64,000 nucleotides of DNA from Caenibius sp. WL (GCF_019803445.1 NZ_CP081844.1:322501-386500); one strand, 5' to 3'. Shown: positions 34,084 to 45,147, counted from the stretch's first letter. The notes: generated by a model not told the origin, from the sequence alone. Program-made: numbers and translations.

Positions 34084-36447
34084 TCACCCGCGAAGCTCGG
34101 CACCCTGCTTGGCAGCGGCGGCAACCACTTTGTCGGCAATCGCTTTCAGTTCTTCGTCGACATAGCTTTTCGCGCCGGGCTGCAGCGTGACTTCGATGGC
34201 GAGCGATTTCTTGCCTTCGGGCACACCTGCCCCACGGAAATCGTCGAACACACGCGCGTCTACGATATTCGCCTTGTCCGCGCCTTTCACGCTGCGCAGC
34301 AGATCGCCCGCCGGAAGCGCGGCATCGACGAGAAACGCGAAATCGCGCGTCACGGCCTGCAACGCGGGCGGCGCATAAGCGGTACGGGCAAAGCCGCCCT
34401 TCCTGGCCGGGATCGCATCGAGGTGAATGCCAGCCGCAACCACCGGAACATCGATATCGAACGCGGCGAGCGTGCGCGGGTGAAGCATGCCGAAGCTGGC
34501 GATCCGGTTCTTGGGGCCGAGGCGCAATGTTGCCGACTGACCGGGGTGGTAGAATTCGCCCGCCTCGCCCATCACCATCAGATTGTCGACCGGCGCACCG
34601 GCTTCGCGCAGCAGATCGAGACAGATCGCCTTGGCGTCGAACGCATCGAAATTGCGCCCTTTGCCCGTCGCCCAACCGCGCGGCTCACGCTCGCCCGCCA
34701 GAACGAGGACGAGCGAGGGATGCTCCCCATCCTCTAGGTAACGCCGGCCAATCTCGAACAGGCGCACCGAAGTCGCGCCGCGATCGAGATTGCGGCGCAC
34801 GGCGGAAAGCATACCCGGGAGCAGCGAAGGCCGCATGACTTTGAGATCTTCGCTGATCGGGTTTTCCAGCACCCAGCGCCCACCGCCGACGGCATCCGCT
34901 TCCCGTTCCGAAATGAATGACCAGGTGATCGCCTCGTTCAGCCCGCGCGCAGCGGCCGCGCGGCGCAGCCGGCGTTCGAGCTTCTGTGCCGGGGTTGCGG
35001 TCGGCTGCGCCACGCCATCGGCGCGCGGCAGGGCGACGCTGGCGATATTGTCCAGCCCATGGATACGGACGACTTCCTCGACAATGTCGGGCGCGCCATC
35101 GATATCGGGGCGCCATGTCGGCACCGCAACTTGCCACGCGTCATCCGCCATGAAGCCGAGCGCGGCGAGAATCCGCTTCTGCTCGTGGGCCGGGATGGCC
35201 ACGCCGCCCAGTGTCTCCGCCAGCGCGGGATCGTAAGCGACGGTCTTCGCGGCGAGCGGAAGCTGGCCCGCACGCGCCGCTGCCGATGCTTCGCCGCCGC
35301 AGATTTCGAGCACCAGTCCGGTCAGCAGATCGAGCGCAGGATCCATGAATGCCGGATCGACTCCGCGTTCAAACCGGCTGCGCGAATCGCTGGTCAGCCC
35401 CAGCTTGCGCCCCGTCGCGCCGATCCGTTCGGGATCGAAATAGGCGATTTCGAGCAGGACATCGCGCGTCTCTTCCGAACAGCCGGAGCCTTCGCCGCCC
35501 ATGATCCCGCCAATGCCCAGTGCGCGGGTATCGTCCGCAATTACCGTCATCCCGGTATCGAGCGTGTATGTCTTCTCGTTGAGCGCCAGCAGTTCCTCGC
35601 CATCGCTCGCGCGGCGCGCCACCACGGCGCCGTGCAGCCTGGCAAGGTCATAGGCATGGGCCGGGCGGCCGAACGCCAGCATCACATAGTTGGTGATGTC
35701 GACCAGCGCCGAAATCGGCCGCTGGCCCGCCGCACGCAGGGCATCCTGCATCCATTCGGGCGAAGCGCCGTTGGTAACGCCGCGCACCACCCGGCCATGG
35801 AACGCCGGGCACCCTTCGGCATCGTCAGTGCGGATTTCCACCGGGCAAGGGAAGCTGCCCGCGACCGGAGCGATCGCCAACGGCTTCAACGTGCCGAGGC
35901 CCGCCGCCGCCAGATCACGCGCGATCCCGTACACGCCCATGCAATCGGGGCGGTTGGGGGTGATCGCCACGTCGAATACCGGCGCGGTGCCGAAATAGTC
36001 CGCCACCGGCGTACCGACGGGCGCATCTTCCGGCAGTTCGATGATCCCTTCGTGATCATCGCCCAGTTCCAGTTCGCGGGTGGAACACATCATGCCATTG
36101 GATTCGACGCCGCGAATGGCCGACTTGCGCAATTGCAGCCCGTTGGCCGGAACCACCGCGCCCGCCGTGCCGAGCACGCCGACCAGCCCCGCGCGGGCAT
36201 TGGCCGCCCCGCAAACGACCTGCAACGGATCGCCTTCACCCGTATCGACAGTGAGCACCTGCAGCTTGTCCGCATCCGGATGGGGCCGGGCGGTCAGCAC
36301 TTTGGCCACGCGGAAACCGGCGAGCTTCTCGGCCGGATTCTCGATCCCTTCCACTTCGATGCCGATGGCATTGAGCTTGGCCGAAATTGCCGCCGCATCG
36401 GCATCGGTATCGAGATACTGCTTGAGCCAGGTCAGCGAGAATTTCAT
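34084..36447 (-). CDS. pheT: Phenylalanine-tRNA ligase beta subunit
   Basis: A 787-residue subunit starting [19 protein letters not shown]. The tRNA-binding (EMAP-like) domain lies at about 40-150, with [21 protein letters not shown]. Then come the B3/4 editing domain (about 210-380), the B5 domain, the pseudo-catalytic core, and the C-terminal anticodon-binding FDX-ACB domain with [20 protein letters not shown]. The ATG overlaps the pheS stop by four bases, indicating coupled translation. Length is normal. Confidence 0.96.
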   Translation of the reverse strand: MKFSLTWLKQYLDTDADAAAISAKLNAIGIEVEGIENPAEKLAGFRVAKVLTARPHPDADKLQVLTVDTGEGDPLQVVCGAANARAGLVGVLGTAGAVVPANGLQLRKSAIRGVESNGMMCSTRELELGDDHEGIIELPEDAPVGTPVADYFGTAPVFDVAITPNRPDCMGVYGIARDLAAAGLGTLKPLAIAPVAGSFPCPVEIRTDDAEGCPAFHGRVVRGVTNGASPEWMQDALRAAGQRPISALVDITNYVMLAFGRPAHAYDLARLHGAVVARRASDGEELLALNEKTYTLDTGMTVIADDTRALGIGGIMGGEGSGCSEETRDVLLEIAYFDPERIGATGRKLGLTSDSRSRFERGVDPAFMDPALDLLTGLVLEICGGEASAAARAGQLPLAAKTVAYDPALAETLGGVAIPAHEQKRILAALGFMADDAWQVAVPTWRPDIDGAPDIVEEVVRIHGLDNIASVALPRADGVAQPTATPAQKLERRLRRAAAARGLNEAITWSFISEREADAVGGGRWVLENPISEDLKVMRPSLLPGMLSAVRRNLDRGATSVRLFEIGRRYLEDGEHPSLVLVLAGEREPRGWATGKGRNFDAFDAKAICLDLLREAGAPVDNLMVMGEAGEFYHPGQSATLRLGPKNRIASFGMLHPRTLAAFDIDVPVVAAGIHLDAIPARKGGFARTAYAPPALQAVTRDFAFLVDAALPAGDLLRSVKGADKANIVDARVFDDFRGAGVPEGKKSLAIEVTLQPGAKSYVDEELKAIADKVVAAAAKQGAELRG

Positions 36448-37574
36448 GCGCGTGCTCCCACCCCGCCCGAAAGGGTCGGCTGATCGAAAGCGGAAAAGCC
36501 GTAATGCTTGAGCCAGCGAACATCGCCATCGAAGAAAGCGCGCAAATCGTCCATCCCGTATTTCAGCATGGCAAGGCGGTCGACGCCCACGCCGAAGGCA
36601 AAGCCCTGCCATTCATCGGGATCGAGCCCCGACATCGCGATCACCCGGCGGTTGACCATGCCGGAGCCGAGCAGTTCCATCCACCCGTGGCCCGGCGCAT
36701 CGCCGCTGCCGCCCAGCACGCGGCGCGCCTTGCCATCCGGCCCGGTTTCAACCGCGAAGCCGACATCGACTTCCACCGAAGGTTCGGTGAACGGGAAGTA
36801 GGACGGGCGCAGGCGCAGCACGATATCGTCCCGCTCGAAGAACGCCTTGAGGAAAGTTTCCAGCGTCCATTTCAGATGGCCGAGGTGAATGCCCTTGTCG
36901 ATCACCAGCCCTTCCACCTGATGGAACATCGGCGTGTGGGTGGCGTCGCTGTCGCTGCGATAGACGCGGCCCGGGGCGATGATGCGGATCGGCGCGCCGC
37001 CGCCATGCTTTTCGGCAACGGCTTTCATGCTGCGCACCTGCACCGGGCTGGTGTGCGTGCGCAGCAGCATCCGGCCGCCGTTCGGGCCTTCGTCGGGGAA
37101 ATAGAACGTATCATGCATCGCCCGCGCCGGATGGCTTTCCGGCATGTTGAGCGCGGTGAAATTGTGCCAGTCGTCCTCGATCTCCGGCCCGGTGGCGACG
37201 GCAAAGCCCATATCGGCGAAGATTTCGGCAAGCTCGTCCATAACCTGCGAGACCGGGTGGACAGATCCGATGGGCGCCTCTGGCGCGGGCAGCGTCAGAT
37301 CGAGCGTCTCGCTCGCCAGCTTGGCTTCGAGCACCGCCGATTCCAGCGCCGTCTTGCGTTCGGTCAGCGCGGTCTGCACGCTTTCGCGCAAGGCGTGGAT
37401 TTTCGGCCCTTCGTTCTGGCGTTCTTCGGGCGACATCTTGCCGAGCGTCTTGAGCAGGGCCGAAATGCTGCCCTGCTTGCCCAGGAATTCAACCCGCAGG
37501 CTTTCCAGCGCGGCTGCATCCCCGGCCGCGGCGATACGTTGCAACGCTTCGCTGCCCATCGTCTCGATCGTCAC
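36444..37574 (-). CDS. pheS: Phenylalanine-tRNA ligase alpha subunit
   Basis: A 376-residue class II synthetase subunit. The start is GTG at 37574, preceded by GAGGAG seven bases upstream; the first internal ATG lies five codons later. An N-terminal coiled coil (about 1-90) precedes the catalytic core with [33 protein letters not shown] and the motif-2 segment [19 protein letters not shown]. Motif 3 reads [14 protein letters not shown]. It charges tRNA-Phe together with PheT. Confidence 0.96.
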   Translation of the reverse strand: MTIETMGSEALQRIAAAGDAAALESLRVEFLGKQGSISALLKTLGKMSPEERQNEGPKIHALRESVQTALTERKTALESAVLEAKLASETLDLTLPAPEAPIGSVHPVSQVMDELAEIFADMGFAVATGPEIEDDWHNFTALNMPESHPARAMHDTFYFPDEGPNGGRMLLRTHTSPVQVRSMKAVAEKHGGGAPIRIIAPGRVYRSDSDATHTPMFHQVEGLVIDKGIHLGHLKWTLETFLKAFFERDDIVLRLRPSYFPFTEPSVEVDVGFAVETGPDGKARRVLGGSGDAPGHGWMELLGSGMVNRRVIAMSGLDPDEWQGFAFGVGVDRLAMLKYGMDDLRAFFDGDVRWLKHYGFSAFDQPTLSGGVGARA

Positions 37575-37666
37575 CTTCTACTCCTCAGCGGATTGGTTGC
37601 CATGGCGGCCTGCTCCCTAGGGCCTGCACGGCAAATCCGCAACGGGAGCCGTGGTGGCCGGTGCGC

Positions 37667-38542
37667 CTATTTGGTGGGACGGTCCAGCGTTTGCGCGGGC
37701 GACCCCCAGATCCGCACCCGTTCGGGCATGAACGCGGTCAAAATCGGGTGATCGAGCCCAGCGTATTCGCGTGGGCTCATATGCATGAATGCGCGGAAAT
37801 CGCGGACGAAATGCGCCTGATCGTGGTAGTGATGATCGATCACGTCCGACCAGTTCCCGCTCTTGCGCAGCATGAAAGCCGCCAGGCTGCGCATCACCCG
37901 CTGGCGACGCAACAACAGCTTGGGCGCGAAACCGAAAGCGCGGCGGCATAGCCGTTCGAGCGTGCGGGCATTCAGACCGGACCGTTCCGCCAGTTCGGCA
38001 ACGCTGCGCAGCGTCGGATCGACCAGCGCGGCGTGAACGGCAGTGATCCGATCCTCATCGGCATGGGGGCGGTTGAGCGCGAGGAAGCAATCGATGATCC
38101 GGCGGTATTCGCGTTCATCGTCGCCCTCTCCATCGAACAGGCTACCGGGCAGATGCGCGAAACTGGTGTAGGCGGGATGCTTTTCACCATCGACCAGCGC
38201 ATTGGCGAGATCCACCGCGGGCACGCAGATGAATTTCACCCAGCCCAGCGGAAACAGGCCCACGCCCCACATGCGCGTTGTCCCCAGACGGAATTCGGTG
38301 GGGCGAACGCTGGGGCCGGTGGCGGTAAAGCGGGCGCCGGTCACCCGATCGCCATCGATCATCCGCGCATCGGGCGTGTCGCCGGAAAAAAACCGCAGAT
38401 TGGCCCATTCGGGCTGGAGATAATCGCGCACCCGCCCGCCACCGTGCATGGTGAAGGTCGCGCGATAGAAAGTCGAAAAGCAGCCTTGCAGCTCCGGCGG
38501 CGGAGGAAAGAACCGCACATCGATATCGCATTGCCCGGTCAT
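37667..38542 (-). CDS. AraC-family transcriptional regulator
   Basis: A 291-residue protein. The C-terminal third is the AraC double helix-turn-helix (LRSVAELAERSGLNARTLERLCRRAFGFAPKLLLRRQRVMRSLAAF...YHDQAHFVRDFRAFMHMSPREYA). The N-terminal part (DVRFFPPPPELQGCFSTFYRATFTM) is an AraC-type sensor domain, including FPLGWVKF. Effector and targets are unknown. It lies between the ribosomal rpmI-rplT pair and pheS, on the same strand, and I see no metabolic neighbour that it would obviously control. Confidence 0.85.
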   Translation of the reverse strand: MTGQCDIDVRFFPPPPELQGCFSTFYRATFTMHGGGRVRDYLQPEWANLRFFSGDTPDARMIDGDRVTGARFTATGPSVRPTEFRLGTTRMWGVGLFPLGWVKFICVPAVDLANALVDGEKHPAYTSFAHLPGSLFDGEGDDEREYRRIIDCFLALNRPHADEDRITAVHAALVDPTLRSVAELAERSGLNARTLERLCRRAFGFAPKLLLRRQRVMRSLAAFMLRKSGNWSDVIDHHYHDQAHFVRDFRAFMHMSPREYAGLDHPILTAFMPERVRIWGSPAQTLDRPTK

Positions 38543-38623
38543 GCCGCAAACATCAGCCCCACAAACCCTGTTGTTCCGCGACCTCCACTCACGGAAATGC
38601 CAGACTAGCGCGTTATGGCACCA

Positions 38624-38672
38624 CGGAAAAGGGAAAGGGCGCACGCAGCCATGCCGCGCGCGCCCTTTCCGT
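38624..38672 (-). terminator. Terminator of rpmI-rplT
   Basis: An 11-pair stem GGAAAGGGCGC (38632-38642) and GCGCCCTTTCC (38660-38670) lies just past the rplT stop. The minus-strand tail is CTTTTCCGTG, so it is a fair but not T-rich terminator. Confidence 0.65.
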
Positions 38673-38693
38673 TATCTTGCCCGAAGGCGCCGG

Positions 38694-39053
38694 TTAGGCC
38701 GGCAGAGCCTTCTTCGCCTGAGCGATGATCGCAGCGAAAGCCGTGCCTTCGTTCATGGCGAGATCGGCCATCACCTTGCGGTCCAGTTCGATCCCGGCCA
38801 GCTTGGTGCCATGGATGAACTGCGAATAGGTCAGGCCTTCGGCGCGGACAGCCGCGTTGATGCGCTGGATCCACAGGGCGCGGAAATTCCGCTTCTTAAC
38901 CTTGCGGTCGCGATAGGCGTACTGGCCGGCCTTTTCGACGGCCTGGCGGGCAACGCGAATCGTGTTCTTGCGGCGGCCGCGATAACCCTTGGCCTGATCC
39001 AGAAGCCGCTTGTGCTTGGTGCGGGTGGTTACACCACGTTTGATGCGGGGCAT
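38694..39053 (-). CDS. rplT: 50S ribosomal protein L20
   Basis: A 119-residue ribosomal protein starting [30 protein letters not shown], the basic N-terminal extension that threads into 23S rRNA. The rest, [26 protein letters not shown], is the conserved globular part. It follows rpmI by 17 bases. infC, which often precedes rpmI, is not in the vicinity. Confidence 0.97.
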   Translation of the reverse strand: MPRIKRGVTTRTKHKRLLDQAKGYRGRRKNTIRVARQAVEKAGQYAYRDRKVKKRNFRALWIQRINAAVRAEGLTYSQFIHGTKLAGIELDRKVMADLAMNEGTAFAAIIAQAKKALPA

Positions 39054-39070
39054 TGGCTAGTACTCCTGTC

Positions 39071-39274
39071 TCAGTTGAGCCCGTAGGGCGCCCACTTCTT
39101 GATCACCCGCGCATCAGCGTCGGAGATCACGTCGGTGCCGCGGTTCTGGCGGATATACTTGCCGTTATGGCTGATCAGGCGGTGGCGCTTGCCGGCCACG
39201 CCGTGCTTCACCTTGCCGGTGGCGGTGATCTTGAAGCGCTTCTTCACACCGCTCTTGGTCTTGAGCTTGGGCAT
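39071..39274 (-). CDS. rpmI: 50S ribosomal protein L35
   Basis: A 67-residue basic protein starting [23 protein letters not shown], with [23 protein letters not shown], matching L35 fully. A start eight codons upstream is not needed. It is the first gene of rpmI-rplT. Confidence 0.97.
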   Translation of the reverse strand: MPKLKTKSGVKKRFKITATGKVKHGVAGKRHRLISHNGKYIRQNRGTDVISDADARVIKKWAPYGLN

Positions 39275-39440
39275 TTTCGTCTCCTTGGTCAGGGACACGT
39301 CCGACCAGCCCTGGCAGCCCTTTCAGCCAGGCGGGCCCATGAAATACGTGTCTATGAAGGGCGCGCCCATAAAGCCGGATCGCGGCAAAGGCAAGCGTGC
39401 ATATGCCCGCCGGGGGCCGCAACGCGGAAAGAATCGCGCT

Positions 39441-40751
39441 TCAGACCGCCTGGCCCTGGGCGCGCGCATAGGCGGCCGACAGTTGCCGGTAATAGCGCGA
39501 ATTGAACGCGATCGCGGTCGCCACCACCCCGAACACGCCCGAAATCGTGAAGACGATGGCGATCCCGCGCTCTGGCCCGGTGCCGTACCAGTCGCCAATG
39601 GCTTCAGCCCCAGCGCCGGTCGTCATCAGCGGGATGAAGACCAGTTGCGTCAGCGGGCCGATCAGGAAAGCGACCAGCGGCGAGGCCGCCTGTTCCACCG
39701 ACTGCGCGAAGCCGAACACCCGCCCTTGCCGTTCGTAGGGGACGACCTGCTGCAACGCGGTCTGCTCCGCCGCTTCCGCGTAAGGGCCGAGGAACAGCCA
39801 GATGAAGCACCCCGCGGCCAGCAGGGGAATCGACGACTGGATCGTGAACACCGCGCTGACCGACCAGATCACCAGATTGACGAGCATCAGCGTCTTGAGC
39901 GGATTGCGGCCCAGCCCGGTCCGGGCGATCACCATGCCGCTGAGAATGAACGCACAGGACACCACCGCCCAGAGCAGGCCCCATTCCTCCACCCGCATCA
40001 GCGACAGCCCATAGGCATCCATCAGCGCCATGAACACGCCGCCGAGGAAATTGTTGAAGGCGGAAAACAGGATCAGGGCGAACAGGCCGGGAATCGCCCC
40101 GATGACCCGCACGGTGCCCGCGATGTCGATCTTCCTATGTTCGCCCTCTTCCTGCTCGGCGCGGGGTTCTTCCAGCGGCGTCAGCGCCAGATGCAGGCAG
40201 GCGGCCAGTGTCAGCGCCAGAGCGAAAGCCAATGTCGCCACCATCCCGCCCCATGCGATCAGAAAGCCGCTGATCGCGGAAGTCAGCAGGAACCCGATCC
40301 CCGTCACCATGCCGACCAGCCCGTTGGCGCGGTCGCGCCGCTCCGGCGGAATCAGTGCGGTAACGAGAGTCGGCAGAGCGATGTTGCGGATGTTGCCGGC
40401 GATCACGCCCAGCATCGTTATCAGCACGAACAGCCACAGCGCGGGCGATGCCGCGGACGTGCGGCTGCCTTCCGGCATGATGCCGTAGAAGCCGAGCGCG
40501 GCGGCATAGAGCAGGAATGAGGCCAGGCTCGACACCATCATCATCGTCTTCTTGCGGTGATGATCGACCAGACTGCCGAACCAGATCGCAAAAGCCGCCG
40601 TCAGCACCAGATAAATGCCCGCGATCATCCCCGTGGCGAGAACCGATTGGGTCTCCAGAAAAATCCAGAACGTCACCGCGAACCACACCGTGAAATTCAC
40701 GATGTTGGCCAGCAGCGTGTTCGCCAGACAATGGAGGAACGGGGTACTCAT
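39441..40751 (-). CDS. Major facilitator superfamily transporter
   Basis: A 436-residue membrane protein with about 12 helices and the MFS loop motif GSLVDHHRKKTMMMVSS after helix 2, close to the A-motif GxLaDRxGRk. A central cytoplasmic loop (LEEPRAEQEEGEHRKIDI) splits two six-helix halves. It resembles drug/siderophore-type efflux carriers of the enterobactin-exporter group, but the substrate cannot be read. The gene stands alone; rpmI follows after 166 bases. Confidence 0.82.
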   Translation of the reverse strand: MSTPFLHCLANTLLANIVNFTVWFAVTFWIFLETQSVLATGMIAGIYLVLTAAFAIWFGSLVDHHRKKTMMMVSSLASFLLYAAALGFYGIMPEGSRTSAASPALWLFVLITMLGVIAGNIRNIALPTLVTALIPPERRDRANGLVGMVTGIGFLLTSAISGFLIAWGGMVATLAFALALTLAACLHLALTPLEEPRAEQEEGEHRKIDIAGTVRVIGAIPGLFALILFSAFNNFLGGVFMALMDAYGLSLMRVEEWGLLWAVVSCAFILSGMVIARTGLGRNPLKTLMLVNLVIWSVSAVFTIQSSIPLLAAGCFIWLFLGPYAEAAEQTALQQVVPYERQGRVFGFAQSVEQAASPLVAFLIGPLTQLVFIPLMTTGAGAEAIGDWYGTGPERGIAIVFTISGVFGVVATAIAFNSRYYRQLSAAYARAQGQAV

Positions 40752-40866
40752 CGCGCTACGTCAAAGGCTTTCACGCGTTCGGCTTCGCCATCGCGAAACC
40801 TTCCCCCGGAATGCGGAACGAGCCTATCGCGCCCTGCCCCGATTGGCAAACCGGCGGTTCGGCCGG

Positions 40867-41652
40867 TCAATGATGATGGCAGGCCAGCGCTTCGACCACA
40901 TCGTCGAGCCGGGCCGGATCGCCGATCGCCAGAACATGACCATCGGAACCGGCATGAAGCGGATCGCCGTTCCAGTCGCACATCACCCCGCCCGCGCCTT
41001 CAACCACGGGCACCAGCGCCGCGAAATCGTGCAGTTTCAGCCCCGCTTCGCAAACGATGTCGAGCTGGCCCGTCGCCAGTGTGGCGTAATTGTAGCAGTC
41101 CCCGCCCATCACCATCCGGCGGTGATCGGTCTTCGCCGCCAGCGCCATGAAATGATCGCCGTCGTGATCGTCGAAATAGTGCGGCCCGGTGGTGCCAATC
41201 GTTGCCGCGGAAAGATCGGGACACACGCGGGTGCGCGCCGGCCTGCCGTTCAGCGTGGTCGGTTGCCCGGCCATGCCCAGCCAGCGTTCTTCGGTGATCG
41301 CCTGGTCGATCACACCCAACACCGGAAACCCATCGATCATCAGCGCGATCAGCGTGCCGAAAATCGGCCGCCCGGCGAGGAAAGCCGCCGTCCCATCGAT
41401 CGGATCGAGCACCCATTGGCGGCCGGACGTGCCTTCGCTGATGCCGATTTCCTCGCCAACGATTCCGTCAGCGGGCATTTCGGCGGCGAGAATCCGGCGC
41501 ATCGCCTCTTCCGCCTCACGGTCGGCCAGCGTCACCGGGGAGGCATCGTCCTTCCGCTCGATGGCGACGGAACCCCGGAAGTACGGGCGGATCGCCGCGC
41601 GCGCCGCATCGGCCAGGCGGTGGGCCAGCGCGATTTCGGCGTCGAGTTTCAC
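40867..41652 (-). CDS. hisN: Inositol monophosphatase-family histidinol-phosphatase
   Basis: A 261-residue phosphatase. Metal and substrate motifs are GIVGEEIGISEG (Glu), WVLDPIDGTAAFLAGRPIFGTLI (Asp-Pro-Ile-Asp-Gly) and LKLHDFAALVPVVEGAGGVMCDW (Asp in the last motif). The HDFAALVPVVEGAGG ending and lack of the usual W-A-G of inositol enzymes favour the HisN (histidinol-phosphate) subgroup, but inositol or other substrates are possible. The stop of prs lies 12 bases upstream, so it shares its transcript. Confidence 0.82.
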   Translation of the reverse strand: MKLDAEIALAHRLADAARAAIRPYFRGSVAIERKDDASPVTLADREAEEAMRRILAAEMPADGIVGEEIGISEGTSGRQWVLDPIDGTAAFLAGRPIFGTLIALMIDGFPVLGVIDQAITEERWLGMAGQPTTLNGRPARTRVCPDLSAATIGTTGPHYFDDHDGDHFMALAAKTDHRRMVMGGDCYNYATLATGQLDIVCEAGLKLHDFAALVPVVEGAGGVMCDWNGDPLHAGSDGHVLAIGDPARLDDVVEALACHHH

Positions 41653-41664
41653 CGCCCGGCCCGA

Positions 41665-42600
41665 TCAGTCGAACAGGCTGGAAACGGAGCTTTCGTCCGC
41701 GATCCGGCGAATCGCCTCGCCGATCAGCGGCGCGATGGAAAGGATGCGGATACGGTCGGAATCCTTGGTCGGATCGGTGCCGAGAATCGTGTCGGTGATG
41801 ACCAGTTCCTTGAGTACGGAATTGTTCACCTTCTGCACCGCCGCGCCCGACAGCACCCCGTGGGTGATGTAGGCCACCACACTGGATGCCCCGGCATCGA
41901 GCAGCGCCTGCGCTGCGTTGCACAGCGTGCCACCCGAATCGACGATATCGTCGATCAAGATGCAGTGGCGGCCCTGCACTTCGCCGATGATGTTCATCAC
42001 TTCGGACTGGCCGGGCTTGTCGCGGCGCTTGTCGACGATGGCGAGCGGCGCGTTGTCGAGCCGCTTGGCCAGCGCGCGGGCGCGGACCACGCCGCCGACG
42101 TCGGGCGACACCACCATCAGCGCCTGATCGCCGTAGCGCGCCTGGATATCGGCGGCCATCGCGGGGGCGGCATAGAGGTTGTCTGTCGGGATATCGAAGA
42201 AGCCCTGAATCTGCCCGGCGTGCAGATCGACCGAAAGCACGCGATCGGCGCCCGCTTCGGTGATCAGATTGGCCACCAGTTTGGCCGAGATCGGCGTGCG
42301 CGGGCCGGGCTTGCGGTCCTGCCGGGCATAGCCGAAATAGGGGACCACGGCGGTGATCCGCTTGGCCGAAGCACGCTTGAGCGCATCGATGCAGATCAGC
42401 AGTTCCATAAGGTGATCGTTGGCCGGGAAGCTGGTCGACTGGACCAGAAAGACATCTTCGCCGCGCACGTTTTCATGGATTTCAACGAAGATCTCCTCGT
42501 CGGCGAAGCGCCGCACCGAAGCATCGGTCAGCGGCATTTCGAGATAGCCAGCGATGGCCCGGGCCAGAGGCAGGTTGGAATTGCCGGCCATGATCTTCAT
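41665..42600 (-). CDS. prs: Ribose-phosphate pyrophosphokinase
   Basis: A 311-residue PRPP synthase. Motifs are [21 protein letters not shown] (metal and flexible loop), [20 protein letters not shown] and the PRPP-binding loop [20 protein letters not shown]. The N-terminus starts [24 protein letters not shown]. It makes PRPP from ribose-5-phosphate and ATP for nucleotide, histidine and tryptophan synthesis. The neighbouring hisN gene draws on PRPP-derived histidine biosynthesis, a sensible pairing. Confidence 0.96.
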   Translation of the reverse strand: MKIMAGNSNLPLARAIAGYLEMPLTDASVRRFADEEIFVEIHENVRGEDVFLVQSTSFPANDHLMELLICIDALKRASAKRITAVVPYFGYARQDRKPGPRTPISAKLVANLITEAGADRVLSVDLHAGQIQGFFDIPTDNLYAAPAMAADIQARYGDQALMVVSPDVGGVVRARALAKRLDNAPLAIVDKRRDKPGQSEVMNIIGEVQGRHCILIDDIVDSGGTLCNAAQALLDAGASSVVAYITHGVLSGAAVQKVNNSVLKELVITDTILGTDPTKDSDRIRILSIAPLIGEAIRRIADESSVSSLFD

Positions 42601-42760
42601 TGCAGGGGGTCCCTTTTTCCAGATTCGGCGAGTCGCATTTGCGCAACAAACACGCCCCGGCTCTAGTCAAGCCGGGGCTGATTGCAACCGCTGCCGAAAC
42701 GCGGCTGGGGATTTGCAAACGGGCACGGCCCGGGGGCCGCCCCGCCTGCGAAAACGCGAA

Positions 42761-43747
42761 TCAGTCCGCGTGGTGTTCGCCGCGCACCCAGCGCACCGTG
42801 CCCGAGCTGGCGCGCATCACGACGCTTTCGGTCGTCATCTTGCCGCCCTTGAGACGCTTCACGCCATCCAGCAGCGAACCGTCGGTCACGCCGGTGGCGG
42901 CGAAAATGCAATCGCCCTTGGCGAGATCGCCCAGCTTGTAGATGCGGTTGAGGTCTTCGATGCCCCACTTACGCGCGCGCGCCTTTTCATCTTCGTTGCG
43001 GAACACGAGACGGCCGTTGAACTGCCCGCCGACGCAACGCAGCGCCGCCGCCGCCAGCACGCCTTCCGGCGCGCCGCCCTGCCCCATGTAGAGGTCGATG
43101 GTGGTTTCCGGATTGGTGACCGCGATCACGCCCGCGACATCGCCATCGGGGATCAACTGGATGCCGCAGCCCAGCGCGCGCAGTTCGGCGATCAGGTCCG
43201 CATGGCGCGGGCGATCGAGCACGCAGACGATGATTTCGTTCGGCGCCACGCCCTTGGCCGCAGCCACGGCCTTGACGTTCTCGGTCGGGCTCTTGGCCAG
43301 ATCGATGATCCCTTCGGGATAGCCCGGGCCGACGGCCAGCTTGTCCATGTACACGTCGGGCGCGTTGAGCAGGCAGCCTTCTTCGGCCGCCGCCAGCACG
43401 GCCAGCGCATTGGGGCCCGCCTTAGCGGTGATGGTGGTCCCTTCCAGCGGATCGAGTGCAATGTCGATCTTCGGGCCGCGGCCCGGCGCGCCGCCGACCT
43501 TTTCCCCGATGTAAAGCATCGGCGCCTCGTCGCGTTCGCCCTCGCCGATCACCACGGTGCCGTCCATGTAGAGTTCGTCGAACGCCTTGCGCATCGCTTC
43601 GACGGCGGCGGCATCGGCGGCCTTTTCATCGCCCCGGCCAATCAGGCGGGACGCGGAAATGGCGGCGGCTTCGGTCACGCGGACCATTTCAAGCACCAGC
43701 ACGCGATCAAGAACGGTGCTGGCGGGAGTAGCGCTCGTGTCAGACAT
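42761..43747 (-). CDS. glpX: Class II fructose-1,6-bisphosphatase
   Basis: A 328-residue phosphatase. MSDTSATPASTVLDRVLVLEMVRVTEAAAISASRLIGRGDEKAAD is the family start. I use the ATG at 43747 with AGGA before it. Catalytic motifs include GTVVIGEGERDEAPMLYIGEKVG and ALDPLEGTT, with the late GKMTTESVVMRASSGTVRWV. It cleaves fructose-1,6-bisphosphate in gluconeogenesis. It follows hom by 89 bases. Confidence 0.94.
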   Translation of the reverse strand: MSDTSATPASTVLDRVLVLEMVRVTEAAAISASRLIGRGDEKAADAAAVEAMRKAFDELYMDGTVVIGEGERDEAPMLYIGEKVGGAPGRGPKIDIALDPLEGTTITAKAGPNALAVLAAAEEGCLLNAPDVYMDKLAVGPGYPEGIIDLAKSPTENVKAVAAAKGVAPNEIIVCVLDRPRHADLIAELRALGCGIQLIPDGDVAGVIAVTNPETTIDLYMGQGGAPEGVLAAAALRCVGGQFNGRLVFRNEDEKARARKWGIEDLNRIYKLGDLAKGDCIFAATGVTDGSLLDGVKRLKGGKMTTESVVMRASSGTVRWVRGEHHAD

Positions 43748-43836
43748 TGGGATCCTATCCGGTATGACGTGTTCCAAGGGGCCTTAAGCCCAGCCCCGTT
43801 AAACGGCAATTGTTGCCATATGATTGTGCGGCAGGA

Positions 43837-45147
43837 TCACCCTGCCAGCAGTTGCATGACCAGCGGCGGCGCGGTGAGGCTGGGCGACCCTTCGAGCAGC
43901 GTCAGAGCCTGTTTGACCGCGCTTTCGGGCGCTTCGTGCGTGACAATCGCCACCAGCACTTCACCGCCTTCGGCAGGCGTGCCTTTCTGCAGCAGGCTTT
44001 CGATCGAAACCCCCGCATCGCGCATCGCGGCAGTGATCTCGGCCAGGACACCCGGCCGGTCGTTGACTGCAAAGCGGATATAGCAGCGGCCCGTGCGATG
44101 GCCCGATTCCGCCGGTTCCAGCTTTTCCAGTTCGTGGCCGGGGACGGAGAACGGCGCACCGATCTCACCCCGGGCGATATCGATCAGGTCCGCCACCACG
44201 GCGCTGGCCGTGGGCCCGTCGCCCGCGCCAGCGCCCTGGAATAGCAGGCGGCCGGAGAAATTGCCTTCGGTGACGACCGCGTTGGTCGGCCCATCGACAT
44301 GGGCGAGCGGATGCCCATTGGGCACAAGGCACGGTTGCACCCGCTGGAACAGACGCTGGCGCCCGGTTTCGTCCCGCTGCGATTCGGCCAGGCCGATCAG
44401 GCGGATGACGTAGCCCAGCGCTTCCGCCTGTGCGATGTCTTCGGCCCGCAGGGCCGAAATGCCGGTGGTGTCGACATTGGCGAAATCGACTTCCGCCCCG
44501 AAGGCGATCGCGGCGAGAATCGACAGCTTGTGCGCAGCATCGATCCCTTCGATATCGAACGTCGGATCGGCTTCGGCGTAGCCCAGCATTTGCGCCTCAG
44601 CTAGCACGTCGCCGAAATCGCGCCCCGTATCCTCCATAGTGGAAAGGATGTAATTGCAGGTGCCGTTGAGAATGCCATAGACGCGTTCGATCGCGTTGGC
44701 CGCCGTGCCTTCGCGCAGGCCCTTGATCACCGGAATGCCACCGGCCACCGCCGCTTCGAATTTCAGCGCAACGCCCGCCGTTTCCGCCGCCTTGGCCAGC
44801 GACAAACCATGATGCGCGATCATCGCCTTGTTCGCGGTGACCAGCGCCTTGCCGTCGCGAATCGCATTGCGCGCCAGTGTCAGCGCCGGACCGTCCGACC
44901 CGCCGACCAGTTCAACCACGACATCGACATCGCCGCGCGCGGCCATCGCGGTCATATCGTCTTCCCAGGCGAACCGGGTCAGATCGACGCCACGATCCTT
45001 GGTCCGGTCACGCGCGCTGACCGCGACAATTGCGATTTCGCGCCCGGCCCGCCGGGTGATCAGATCGCGGTTGGCATCAAGCAGGCGAATCACGCCGGCA
45101 CCAACAGTACCGAGCCCGGCCAGGGCGATTCGCAACGGTTCGGCCAT
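43837..45147 (-). CDS. hom: Homoserine dehydrogenase
   Basis: A 436-residue enzyme of the threonine and methionine branch. The Rossmann start is LRIALAGLGTVGAGVIRLLD. Catalytic and substrate segments are VTANKAMIAHHG, VAGGIPVIKGLREG and GILNGTCNYILSTME, with the DPTFDIEGIDAAHK loop. A C-terminal ACT domain (IRFAVNDRPGVLAEITAAMRDAGVSIESLLQKG) suggests threonine feedback. The ATG at 45147 has GGGGG five bases away. Confidence 0.95.
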   Translation of the reverse strand: MAEPLRIALAGLGTVGAGVIRLLDANRDLITRRAGREIAIVAVSARDRTKDRGVDLTRFAWEDDMTAMAARGDVDVVVELVGGSDGPALTLARNAIRDGKALVTANKAMIAHHGLSLAKAAETAGVALKFEAAVAGGIPVIKGLREGTAANAIERVYGILNGTCNYILSTMEDTGRDFGDVLAEAQMLGYAEADPTFDIEGIDAAHKLSILAAIAFGAEVDFANVDTTGISALRAEDIAQAEALGYVIRLIGLAESQRDETGRQRLFQRVQPCLVPNGHPLAHVDGPTNAVVTEGNFSGRLLFQGAGAGDGPTASAVVADLIDIARGEIGAPFSVPGHELEKLEPAESGHRTGRCYIRFAVNDRPGVLAEITAAMRDAGVSIESLLQKGTPAEGGEVLVAIVTHEAPESAVKQALTLLEGSPSLTAPPLVMQLLAG

